From assembly GCF_023715895.1 (NCBI RefSeq), contig NZ_JAMBOO010000016.1, positions 30,762 to 94,761 on the forward strand: a DNA stretch of 64,000 nucleotides. Direction: 5' to 3'. A program made the position numbers and the translations under genes. Positions 8,307 through 15,898 of the stretch are shown here, in pieces; within the stretch, counting starts at the first letter, position 1; the number at the start of each line of letters is the position of its first letter. Source of the DNA: Domibacillus indicus (GTDB lineage Bacteria; Bacillota; Bacilli; Bacillales; Domibacillaceae). A model generated the notes under the pieces. The model had not been told where the DNA came from. It did not search any database and was given only the letters and a program-made list of their open reading frames with translations.

Positions 8307-8915
8307 TTAAAGTGATAAATTGCGGTACCAGTCAGCAGCTGCTTCTACCTCGGTCAGCGTTAACTGGTGGCCGTGATTTTCCCAGTGAACGTCTACCGAT
8401 GCGTTTGCTTGTTCCAGTAAAGATTGAAGCTGCTTTGATTCCATCGGGGCACAAATCGGATCATTCGTACCGGCTGCAATAAAAACGGACGTTCCAGTCA
8501 AATCAGGAAGCTCTATGCCTCTTCTAGGCACCATAGGATGATGAAGAATCGCCGCCTTTAGTGCATGCTGGTAGTGAAACAGCATGCTTGCTGCAATATT
8601 GGCTCCGTTTGAATAGCCAATCGCAATGATATTATTTCGGTCAAATCCATACGTTTCAGCCGCTTCATCCAAAAATGCATTTAATTCTGTTGTGCGGAAA
8701 ATAAGGTCTTCTTCATCGAATATCCCTTCCGCCAGTCTCCGGAAAAAACGCGGCATACCGTTTTCCAGTACGTTTCCTCTTACACTTAAAATGGAAGCCT
8801 CATCATCTACTTTTCCAGCAAGAGGAAGCAGGTCTAATTCGTTGCCACCTGTTCCGTGAAGCAGTAATAGTGTAGGTTTTGAGGGGTCTTTGCCTTTTTG
8901 AAAAAGGTGTTTCAT
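8307..8915 (-). CDS. mhqD: MhqD-like alpha/beta hydrolase (carboxylesterase/phospholipase family)
   Basis: 202 aa cytosolic alpha/beta hydrolase of the phospholipase/carboxylesterase family. Catalytic elements are visible: LLLHGTGGNELDLL (oxyanion region), nucleophile in IGYSNGAN, Asp in AAGTNDPICA, and His in ENHGHQLT. In B. subtilis mhqD sits with mhqE and belongs to the MhqR regulon; its exact substrate is unknown but it may hydrolyse ring-cleavage products. The ATG overlaps the stop of the upstream dioxygenase (ATGA), indicating translational coupling. Confidence 0.88.
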   Translation of the reverse strand: MKHLFQKGKDPSKPTLLLLHGTGGNELDLLPLAGKVDDEASILSVRGNVLENGMPRFFRRLAEGIFDEEDLIFRTTELNAFLDEAAETYGFDRNNIIAIGYSNGANIAASMLFHYQHALKAAILHHPMVPRRGIELPDLTGTSVFIAAGTNDPICAPMESKQLQSLLEQANASVDVHWENHGHQLTLTEVEAAADWYRNLSL

Positions 8916-9859
8916 TTCTGGTCTCCTTCCAAAACACGAACCTCTACAGGAGGCAAGTTTTTTTCTAATTCTTGTCGTTTTGATTCCAGCCAGGACGGCA
9001 GCATCAGCTTCTGCCCGAGCTTCTCGATCGGTTCATCCACCGCAAAGCCTGGTGGGTCAGTGGCGATTTCAAACAAAATGCCGCCCCCTTCGTGAAAATA
9101 AAGAGCTTTAAAGTAGTGCCGATCACGGATTTCGGTCGGATAGAAGTTCTTTTCCTGAAGAACCACTCTCCATTTATGAAGTTCTTCTTCATCTCTTGCT
9201 CTCCAGGCAATGTGGTGAACCGTTCCTGCTCCCATCAGCCCGCGGACAGAAGGAGTAAGCTTAATATCAACCGTGTTTCCAACCGGTGCTTCTGATTTAA
9301 ACCTTAGAAAGCCTTCTTCCTGTCCCAGGCATTCGAATCCTAGAATGTTTTCAAGTACTTCCGCCGTTTTATGAGGATGCACGGAAATTAACATCGCCCC
9401 GCTAAATCCTTGAACCGCCTTATCCGATGGAATACCGTCAAAGGAGCCGCTATATGAAAACTCTTCTTCCCTTTCGACCAGTTCCAGTTCAAGGCCATCT
9501 GGATCTTGAAAAGCGATATGTTTTTCGCCAAAACGGACCGATGAAAAAAATTTTACGCCAAACTTCTGTAACCGATTTTTCCAAAATTCCGTTGAACCGG
9601 CTGGGATGACAAAACTGATACTGCCTACCTGTCCTGTACCGATACGGCCTTTCGGCTGTTTAGCCCACGGAAAGAATGTAATGACTGTTCCTGGGTCTCC
9701 TGATCCGTTTCCAAAATACAGATGATATACTTCTGGACGGTCAAAGTTGATTGTTTTCTTTACGAGCCGCAGCCCAAGCACCCCTGCGTAAAAATCAATC
9801 GTTCTTTGTGCATCGTTCACCATCGCAGTAATATGATGAATGCCCGCTATTTTTTGCAT
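8912..9859 (-). CDS. Ring-cleaving VOC-family dioxygenase (MhqE/MhqO type), second paralogue
   Basis: 315 aa from the ATG at 9859, chosen over an upstream TTG at 9886 because GGGGTG precedes it at normal spacing and paralogues start with a similar QKxAGIHHITAM. Two VOC modules carry GIHHITAM, HHIAWRARD and ILFEIATDPPG, supplying the His/His/Glu metal ligands. Closely similar to the paralogue at 10523-11461, with which it shares YAGVLGLRLVKKT and DPPGFA. Role: detoxifying ring cleavage of quinones/catechols, as in MhqE. It is fused by overlap to the mhqD-like gene, the same mhqE-mhqD arrangement found in B. subtilis. Confidence 0.88.
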   Translation of the reverse strand: MQKIAGIHHITAMVNDAQRTIDFYAGVLGLRLVKKTINFDRPEVYHLYFGNGSGDPGTVITFFPWAKQPKGRIGTGQVGSISFVIPAGSTEFWKNRLQKFGVKFFSSVRFGEKHIAFQDPDGLELELVEREEEFSYSGSFDGIPSDKAVQGFSGAMLISVHPHKTAEVLENILGFECLGQEEGFLRFKSEAPVGNTVDIKLTPSVRGLMGAGTVHHIAWRARDEEELHKWRVVLQEKNFYPTEIRDRHYFKALYFHEGGGILFEIATDPPGFAVDEPIEKLGQKLMLPSWLESKRQELEKNLPPVEVRVLEGDQK

Positions 9860-9892
9860 GTTGTACACCCCGCTTCCCGGATTCAACTTTTC

Positions 9893-10510
9893 TCAGCTTG
9901 GGCGGTCAATAGTAAAGATTTCGCCGATTTTTGCATAATCATTTCCCGCCAGCCTGCTTACAGCTCCTAATCCATCTGGGTTGATTCTGCCGTTTTCATA
10001 AATCTCTTCCGCAATGTGAAACTGCACAACTTTTCCGATGATCAGGTCACACCCAGGAGCATCAGAGCCTCCTAGTTCCAGTGACTGCTCCAGCAGACAT
10101 TCCATTCGAATTTTTGCTTCCTTTACGCCTGGAACGGAAATTTTCACACTTTCCACCGGCGTCAGCTGTGCCCGTTCTATTTCACTTTCCTCAGGAGAAA
10201 GGTTGGCAGCCGTTTCGTTCACTTTTTCTACGTTTTGTTCATCTACAATATGAACGACAAATTCTTTTGACTCAACAATGTTTCGGGCAGTATCTTTTCG
10301 TTCTCCCTGATTTCGTTGAATTGCTAAAGAAATCATCGGAGGGTTAGACGAAACAATATTGAAATAACTAAACGGGGCGCCGTTCAGCGTTCCTTCTTTT
10401 GACATCGACGTTACAAAAGCGATCGGTCTCGGGATAATGCTCCCTATTAGAAACTTGTAATTTTCTCGTTCTGTGTTTGCAGATGGGTCAATGGAAAGCA
10501 AAGCACTCAC
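9893..10510 (-). CDS. Flavin reductase-like FMN-binding protein
   Basis: 205 aa, flavin reductase domain (FMN-binding split barrel): NYKFLIGSIIPRPIAFVTS, NGAPFSYFNIVSSNPPM and KDTARNI are family blocks. Such proteins bind FMN and often serve reductive or oxygenase reactions. It lies between two dioxygenase genes with short gaps (about 12-33 bases), so it is part of the quinone-resistance operon. The classical B. subtilis mhq operons do not have it at this position as far as I know; it may reduce quinones or supply reduced flavin. Specific reaction unknown. Confidence 0.8.
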   Translation of the reverse strand: MSALLSIDPSANTERENYKFLIGSIIPRPIAFVTSMSKEGTLNGAPFSYFNIVSSNPPMISLAIQRNQGERKDTARNIVESKEFVVHIVDEQNVEKVNETAANLSPEESEIERAQLTPVESVKISVPGVKEAKIRMECLLEQSLELGGSDAPGCDLIIGKVVQFHIAEEIYENGRINPDGLGAVSRLAGNDYAKIGEIFTIDRPS

Positions 10511-10522
10511 TCCAATCAGAAT

Positions 10523-11461
10523 TTAATCGAGTTCTCTTACCTGGAAAGGGATCAGCACCCGTTCAATTTGTTGCCGGCGGGGTTCATACTGCTCCGGCAG
10601 CATAAGCTTTTCTCCCATCGTTTCAAATGTCTCATCATGCGCAAACCCTGGAGGATCGGTCGCAATTTCAAATAGGATTTCACCATGCTCTCTAAAGTAA
10701 ATGGCATTAAAGTAATTTCTGTCCCGTACTGCCGTCACGCCATATCCGTTTTCAGCCACATATTTTTGCCACTCCAGCTGATCCTGATCATCTTCGGCGC
10801 GCCAGGCAATATGGTGCACAGTGCCAACACCCATTGTTCCCCGCCCAATCGGCGTTCTTTTTAAATCAATGATATTTCCAATGTCGGCTGAAGACTGAAA
10901 ACGCACGAAGTCTCCTTCTTCACTTACTTTTTTTAGCCCCATCACCTGCTCCAGTAAGTGAGCCGTTTTTTCCGGCTGGGCTGATAATAAAGTAGCCCCG
11001 CCAAACCCTTTAATGGCTGTGTCTGGTATAATGTCTCCAAACTGCCATGTATTCTTTTCGCCTTCCTCCCGCTCCACAATCTCCAAATGAAGTCCATGAG
11101 GATCGTCGAATTCGAGGTATTGCTCCCCAAAGCGCTCCATTTTGGTAACCGGCACATTGAATTTCGCCAGCCGTTCTTCCCAAAATACGATCGCTCCTTT
11201 TGGAACAACATAAGAAGTGACCCCTACCTGGCCATCTCCTATCGTCCCCTGGCGGGCGCCTGCCCAAGGGAAAAATGTAATGATTGTTCCCGGTTTTCCG
11301 CCTTCATTGCCAAAGTAAAGGTGGTACGTTCCGGGGTCATCAAAGTTCACCGTTTGTTTAACGAGGCGCAGCCCCAGTACACCTGCGTAAAAATCAACGT
11401 TTTCCTGTGGATGGCCGACAATCGCTGTAATATGGTGAATGCCTGCTGTTTGTTTGTTCAT
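10523..11461 (-). CDS. Ring-cleaving VOC-family dioxygenase (MhqO type), third paralogue
   Basis: 312 aa, two VOC modules with GIHHITAIVG, HHIAWRAEDD and ILFEIATDPPG, again the His/His/Glu set. SD site GGAGCAGGTAAA precedes the ATG at 11461. It directly follows mhqN, matching the mhqN-mhqO order of B. subtilis. The close similarity to the 8912-9859 protein points to a local duplication. Confidence 0.88.
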   Translation of the reverse strand: MNKQTAGIHHITAIVGHPQENVDFYAGVLGLRLVKQTVNFDDPGTYHLYFGNEGGKPGTIITFFPWAGARQGTIGDGQVGVTSYVVPKGAIVFWEERLAKFNVPVTKMERFGEQYLEFDDPHGLHLEIVEREEGEKNTWQFGDIIPDTAIKGFGGATLLSAQPEKTAHLLEQVMGLKKVSEEGDFVRFQSSADIGNIIDLKRTPIGRGTMGVGTVHHIAWRAEDDQDQLEWQKYVAENGYGVTAVRDRNYFNAIYFREHGEILFEIATDPPGFAHDETFETMGEKLMLPEQYEPRRQQIERVLIPFQVRELD

Positions 11462-11527
11462 TTTACCTGCTCCTTTTTGATGTGATTGGTTCGGTTTCGT
11501 TATGCACCGAATTCTTGATTGAACGAC

Positions 11528-12148
11528 TTAGTAGTACGTCACAAATTCACTGACAGGTTTTCGGTACCCGCGCGGCTTTCTGCTCTCTGTCTTTTCTTTT
11601 CCAATCGTAATCATTAAAACGGGTTCATCTTCATCATGTATATTTAACAGCTCTCTTACCGCTTTAGGATCAAATCCAATCATGGGACATGTATCCCAGC
11701 CTTTTTCTTTGGCCGCCAGCATAAACAGCATGGCGGATAAAGAAGCATTCCGGATTGCTTCGTCCCGCTGAAATTCTCGTCCTCTTGATTCATAAAAGGA
11801 AACGGTATCTTCCACCATTTGATCATATTCTTGCTTGTTCACAATTCCAAGCATTTTTAAACCCTTGTAAATTTGTGAAGCCTGCTTAAATGCGCCTTTG
11901 TCTCCAAGCACAATAATCACAGCTGAAGCACTTGACACTTTATATTACCCGTAGGCAGCCGTTCTTATCTTTTCTTTCAGTTCTGGATCCATTACGGTTA
12001 TATATTTCGTATGCTGCAGATTAAAAGCCGATAGTCCCAGCTTGATGAGCGAGAAAATGTCATTTAATTCGTTTTTGGTAATGGGTGTATCGGCCAGGAA
12101 ATTGCTCGCCGAGCGCCGTTCTTCTACTAGCTGAGTGAATTCAATCAT
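11528..12148 (-). pseudogene. mhqN: mhqN-like nitroreductase interrupted by an in-frame TAA
   Basis: A nitroreductase-fold protein (quinone/nitro reductase using FMN) read in one frame from ATG at 12148 to 11528 but with a TAA at 11945-11947. The N-terminal piece (67 aa) ends AFNLQHT...RTAAYG, and translation resumes in the same frame with YKVSSASAVIIVLGD to the normal C-terminus. From memory of the family, homologues have Gln at this point (AA-x-GQYKV), so a single CAA-to-TAA change explains it. There is no frameshift. A GTG at 11936-11938 could restart the C-terminal half, but that would lack FMN-contact residues of the N-terminus. First gene of the mhq operon, preceded by two MhqR operators. 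A sequencing error cannot be excluded. Confidence 0.85.
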
Positions 12149-12168
12149 TTTTACATCCCCCTAGAACA

Positions 12169-12190
12169 AATATCTCGAATTCGAGATATT
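12169..12190. promoter_or_regulatory. MhqR operator, perfect palindrome upstream of mhqN
   Basis: Core TATCTCGAATTCGAGATA at 12171-12188, extended by AA/TT to a perfect 22-bp inverted repeat, about 20 bases upstream of the mhqN ATG. The core resembles the MhqR box known from B. subtilis. Confidence 0.88.
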
Positions 12191-12297
12191 AATGTATAAA
12201 AGATGATAAACCTTCTGTTTTAAAACTAAGTAAGGGCAAGAACTTTTTTAAAAAATTCTGCTTTCTCTTTCTAAGTAGTTTCCACTTCAAAATAAAT

Positions 12298-12315
12298 TAT
12301 CTTGAATTCGAGATA
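12298..12315. promoter_or_regulatory. Second MhqR operator upstream of mhqN
   Basis: TATCTTGAATTCGAGATA, one base from the perfect palindrome, centred 127 bases from the proximal site. Two sites could allow cooperative or looped repression, or there may be two promoters. Confidence 0.75.
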
Positions 12316-12438
12316 AATATACCTGATTCTTTTCGGTCTGTCAACTGATTGTGCTGAAAGATTTTTCATATTTCTTTCCGCTCCTTAAACTGAACCAGCT
12401 AAGCCGCTCTTATGTCAGACTCTTTTTTCTTTAAAATT

Positions 12439-12471
12439 AAAAAGGCAGGCACAAATTTGTACCTGCCTTTT
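12439..12471 (-). terminator. Terminator after the small frameshifted gene
   Basis: Minus-strand arms AAAAGGCAGG and CCTGCCTTTTT around a loop, followed by a T-rich tract, just beyond the stop at 12474. Confidence 0.82.
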
Positions 12472-12473
12472 AA

Positions 12474-12646
12474 CTAACGACGATGTTCCACGAGGTCAAT
12501 GGCACCTAATACAATGCGGGCTAATCCAAAACCAAAAACAGTGTTGCAATAGCTTTACTAGTCCCGCCTCTTTGTCTTAGGGCATATCCAGTAGCCGTAA
12601 CAGCTGAACCCAATAAGGTTGGAATTAAGCCTTCACGAAAGTTCAA
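12474..12646 (-). pseudogene. Small membrane-type protein (about 57 aa) with a one-base frameshift
   Basis: Read from a TTG start at 12646 with a well-placed GGAGG (7-base gap): MNFREGLIPTLLGSAVTATG, continuing to a premature stop. Dropping into the next frame near 12540 gives a coherent ending, VFGFGLARIVLGAIDLVEHRR, and a stop right before a terminator. The total length is two bases beyond a multiple of three, consistent with loss of one base. The product would be a small hydrophobic, glycine-rich protein of the kind common and uncharacterised in Bacillaceae. Function unknown. Either a recent frameshift or a sequencing error. Confidence 0.6.
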
Positions 12647-12775
12647 TGGAATCCCTCCACATCGTAGTCAGCGGATGTATTAACAAGCCACCTTTACTAT
12701 TTCCGAATATGCAAATATGTACGTAAGTAGGCTGCATTTTTCTAAATCACAATTAACCAGCGCTGCTTTTTCTCA

Positions 12776-12822
12776 TAAAAAAAAGCTGAAGTACGAGGAT
12801 GTTACGTTCCTTGTACTTCAGC
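12776..12822 (-). terminator. Terminator overlapping the end of the MgtC-family gene
   Basis: Minus-strand arms GCTGAAGTACAAGG and CCTCGTACTTCAGC, then eight Ts. The first arm includes the last codons of the coding sequence. Confidence 0.9.
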
Positions 12823-13491
12823 AGATATTACGCCTTCAATGCTCCGGATGCTTTCATAAACGTCCGTTGTATACCGCTGCTTTTCTACTTCGGCTTCTAG
12901 ATACATGTTTTTGCAGTCATCTTCTAGATCTTTAAGCCGCAAATTTTTTACGTTCACGCCAGTTTGTTTAATACTTTTCAGCAAAAGAGTTAAATTCACG
13001 CTGTCTTCTACCTTAATTTTCACGTAGATGGGTTTCATCAAAAGTGTTTTTGGGCCAAACAGCTTCATTAAAAAAGGTATAATCTCAACCGCAAAAATCA
13101 CGAGTATGACCATTACAACGGCTTCCAGGTAAAATTCTGCTCCGACTGCGATCCCTGTTGCCGCCGATGCCCAAACAATGGCAGCTGTGGTCAAACCTGA
13201 AATCATTTCATTGCTCCGGCGGAGAATAACCCCCGCTCCGATAAAACCGATACCCGAAATAATCTGGGCTGCAAGGCGCAGCGGGTCCATCGGCCGGATC
13301 GCTGCTTCTGCATAGCGAAAGCTTGATTCAATCGACACGATGGTAAGCAGGCAGGCTGCCGCAGCGATTACAATAGAGGTTTTCATGCCGACAGGCTTGC
13401 GTTTAAATTCCCTTTCAACACCGAGCAAGAAACCTAAAAAGGCCGCAAATCCGATTTTCCCAATCATCCATAATTCTATTTCCCAGTCCAT
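12802..13491 (-). CDS. MgtC/SapB-family membrane protein
   Basis: 229 aa. Four to five N-terminal helices with the conserved LGFLLGVEREFKRKPVGMKT block (charged Arg-Glu-Arg in a membrane context) and GAGVILR, followed by a C-terminal ACT-like cytosolic region ending in GVISAEVQGT. MgtC proteins in pathogens modulate the F-ATPase and growth in low magnesium; in Bacillus relatives the role is unclear, and transport of Mg2+ itself is not established. ATG at 13491 has GAGGGGAAG upstream. A possible 18-codon leader ORF lies 29 bases upstream. Confidence 0.88.
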   Translation of the reverse strand: MDWEIELWMIGKIGFAAFLGFLLGVEREFKRKPVGMKTSIVIAAAACLLTIVSIESSFRYAEAAIRPMDPLRLAAQIISGIGFIGAGVILRRSNEMISGLTTAAIVWASAATGIAVGAEFYLEAVVMVILVIFAVEIIPFLMKLFGPKTLLMKPIYVKIKVEDSVNLTLLLKSIKQTGVNVKNLRLKDLEDDCKNMYLEAEVEKQRYTTDVYESIRSIEGVISAEVQGT

Positions 13492-13520
13492 ATCTTCCCC
13501 TCTTCTGTTCTTTATTTTAA

Positions 13521-13577
13521 CTACACCTTATTAGAAGCCGCTTTGGCTTTTAGCCTGAATGCCTCCGCACGGTCCAT
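13521..13577 (-). CDS. Possible 18-residue leader peptide upstream of the mgtC-family gene
   Basis: ATG at 13577 (with a GTG directly before it) reads MDRAEAFRLKAKAASNKV and stops at 13521, 29 bases before the MgtC-family start. AAAGGA lies upstream at suitable spacing. Composition is charged and helix-forming rather than random-looking. It could be a regulatory leader, like MgtL-type peptides of enteric mgt genes, or a short independent protein. Evidence is limited to position and ribosome binding site. Confidence 0.35.
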   Translation of the reverse strand: MDRAEAFRLKAKAASNKV

Positions 13578-13927
13578 CACGTTTTTCCTTTGTTTCCTTA
13601 CACTAATGTTTATGCAAACCTGCGTTCACTTTTTCGCCGGTTTTTGTATTTTACTTTGCCGTTTAGCTTAGATCAACTGTAAATGTAAACTCTGTAAACG
13701 GGCATAGGAAAGCGTTACATTGTAATCACTGCAAGCCTGCTGTACAGATAGCTTTTAATATACGCCGCTTGACTATAGTAATCTATTACTACCTCAAGTA
13801 CAATAAAGAATTTTTCCCAAGACCTTTTTCTTTCAGCTTTCATTTTAGTGAAATGTTGTTAGCTTTTTATTTTTAACTTAGCCATTAATATTAAAAGCGA
13901 AAAAAAGACTTTTTATAATTGTAACAT
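13578..13927. other. Intergenic region upstream of the MgtC-family gene
   Basis: About 350 AT-rich bases presumably containing the promoter of the leader ORF/MgtC unit. I looked for an M-box-like Mg2+ riboswitch and did not recognise one. Confidence 0.4.
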
Positions 13928-13961
13928 ACAAAAAACGCTTTCATTTGAAGGCGTTTTTTGT
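13928..13961 (-). terminator. Terminator of the GH78/GH3 operon
   Basis: Minus-strand arms ACAAAAAACGC and GCGTTTTTTGT directly after the stop of the last glycoside hydrolase gene. Confidence 0.85.
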
Positions 13962-13965
13962 GCTT

Positions 13966-15534
13966 TTAAAGATTATATTTTCGAATCAAATACGTTGGTG
14001 TACAGCTCCACGCATGGCAGTAACTGTTGATTAAATGACTGCCATATGGAGAAAAGCTTTTATTTTTTGGATCATACAATTCCCAGAATGTATCTGCCCC
14101 ATCTTCGAGCATACCGCCCCAATACACTTTCATTTGCTCAATAGCTTTTTCTCTTTCTCCTGAAAGCAGAAGAGCTTCCACATAATGATGATACATATAA
14201 GGGGTAGCCATGCCAACGGCTTTGTCAGCCATTAACAGCCGGTTTAGTAATGCCGCATTTTCTTCTTTTGGCAAAATATCAGCCAATACCATCCATACCT
14301 GGCTCGCCCAAGATACCTGCCGATCTGCCCCGCTGATGAAAAATTGCTGTTTTTCATCCCATAAGAATTGCTTTGCAGCTTCTACTATATCCACCAGGCA
14401 TGATGCCAGCATTGATTTTTCAGGCGCATTTAACGCATCAGCCAGGTGAATCGCCTGTTTCAGGGCATAAATTAAGACAGCTTGTGATGGTGCCTGCTTA
14501 TTCAGGCCTTCCTCCCAGTCAATAAATGACCACCATTCTTCTGAATCTGTCACAATATGCCGTTCATCTAAACGCTCAAGCGCCAATTCCACCTGCCGAA
14601 GCGCTATCGGCCAAAGATCGATTAACGCTTCCATGTCTTTCGTTGCCTCATAGTAATCATACAGGGTTGAGACGAAAAACAAGGAGTAATCAAACAGCCG
14701 TATATCATCTGCGATCAGCTCAGGCTTTATAAATAGATTTGCGGCCACCTGTCCATTGTCATCCGGTACGCCGGCAAACATGTATAAGCAGCGCTTCACA
14801 AGATCATTTGTACAGAATGTTTTATAGTTTGCCAGCGCCTGTAGACGAAGATCCCCTAACCAAAGACGGCGATCCCGTTTCGGTCCGTCTTCAAATACCT
14901 CCTGCATGCAGTCAGCGAGCGTCTTTACACTGATTTCATCCATCTTTTGAAGGAGTGGATCTACGTACTTAAGGGGTTTTACAGCCTGGTAATCAGCGGA
15001 TGTGACCGAATTGCATTTTATATTTTCAAAAACAACCCGGTATTTACGAGAGGTTTCGAGCACTTCTGCTTTTACATACCGGAAGCTGTAACGGCGTGGC
15101 AATTCTAGTTTGGCTGGCAGCACATCAATGAAAATGGTTTCTTCCTGAAGCCACGAACCCGCAAGCCATCCATCGTAGGATTCAAACGGTTCTGCCATCT
15201 CAACCGGCATTTCACCAATCGTCAGCTTTAGCTTCAGGGGCGCATCCGGCGGACTTCCGGCAGGACGGATATCCATCGATAGATAGCCAACCTGATGATC
15301 ACCGAAATCTAAAATAAATGAATCTTTTTTGGCTAATTCACGTTCACTTAATTCGGAAACCGGCGCTGCATATTCTGCGGTCCAGCCGTGAATTGCCTTC
15401 TGATCGGCTTTGACATTGACAATAGATACAGGCTTGACCACTTTCGTTAGCAATTCTGGTTTTAACTGTTCTGCCTTTTCAATAAAAGATTTATTTCGAA
15501 CCGTCACATACTCTTTTTTTACTTGAACACTCAT
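13966..15534 (-). CDS. GH78-type six-hairpin glycosidase (alpha-L-rhamnosidase-like)
   Basis: 522 aa, no signal peptide, so cytosolic. An N-terminal beta-sandwich region (about 1-180) precedes an (alpha/alpha)6 catalytic barrel. EDGPKRDRRLWLGDLRLQ is the counterpart of the GH78 DxxxRDERxxWxGD catalytic stretch, and DTFWELYDP near residue 480 corresponds to the conserved Trp-Glu that carries the second carboxylate. It is shorter than typical GH78 enzymes (700-1000 aa) because accessory beta domains are missing. It lies 3' of a full GH78 and a GH3 gene on the same strand, and probably removes rhamnose or a related sugar from imported oligosaccharides. Precise specificity unknown. Confidence 0.78.
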   Translation of the reverse strand: MSVQVKKEYVTVRNKSFIEKAEQLKPELLTKVVKPVSIVNVKADQKAIHGWTAEYAAPVSELSERELAKKDSFILDFGDHQVGYLSMDIRPAGSPPDAPLKLKLTIGEMPVEMAEPFESYDGWLAGSWLQEETIFIDVLPAKLELPRRYSFRYVKAEVLETSRKYRVVFENIKCNSVTSADYQAVKPLKYVDPLLQKMDEISVKTLADCMQEVFEDGPKRDRRLWLGDLRLQALANYKTFCTNDLVKRCLYMFAGVPDDNGQVAANLFIKPELIADDIRLFDYSLFFVSTLYDYYEATKDMEALIDLWPIALRQVELALERLDERHIVTDSEEWWSFIDWEEGLNKQAPSQAVLIYALKQAIHLADALNAPEKSMLASCLVDIVEAAKQFLWDEKQQFFISGADRQVSWASQVWMVLADILPKEENAALLNRLLMADKAVGMATPYMYHHYVEALLLSGEREKAIEQMKVYWGGMLEDGADTFWELYDPKNKSFSPYGSHLINSYCHAWSCTPTYLIRKYNL

Positions 15535-15685
15535 GCTTTTCCCTCCCTGATCACTTTCCCAGTCTTAATTCTTCTAAAATACGTAAGCATTCTTTATCAA
15601 GTTTGTAGAAAACAAAGCAAGACAAGCTGTAAAAAGCAAAAATAGTCAGCACACAAACGCAAAACTAGGGGTATTCAGCGCGCCA

Positions 15686-15820
15686 TCAATCTGCCCTTTT
15701 TGTCTGCCGATATAACCACTCGCTGACGAATGATCTAACAAAAGAGGCTAAAAAGGGCATGAGCAGTATGACATCTGTAAAGCTAATTTCTATTCTAAAC
15801 ACCTTCAGCTGTGTGCTCAT
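15686..15820 (-). CDS. Possible small membrane ORF between two glycosidase genes
   Basis: 44-codon ORF starting MSTQLKVFRIEISF with one hydrophobic stretch (VILLMPFLASFV) and a basic tail. No good ribosome binding site is visible, but the ATG overlaps the stop of a preceding in-frame stretch (FELLPFLLKRLSESK), giving an ATGA junction. It fills most of an otherwise empty 364-base gap (15535-15898). I do not recognise it. Confidence 0.25.
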   Translation of the reverse strand: MSTQLKVFRIEISFTDVILLMPFLASFVRSFVSEWLYRQTKRAD

Positions 15821-15898
15821 TTTGATTCTGAAAGCCGCTTCAATAAAAAAGGAAGCAGCTCGAACACGTTAAAAGCAGAGTTCTTTTTTAATGATTTT

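Noticed and set aside
13492..13690. Mg2+ riboswitch (M-box) upstream of the MgtC-family gene
   Set aside because: None of the conserved M-box blocks could be found.
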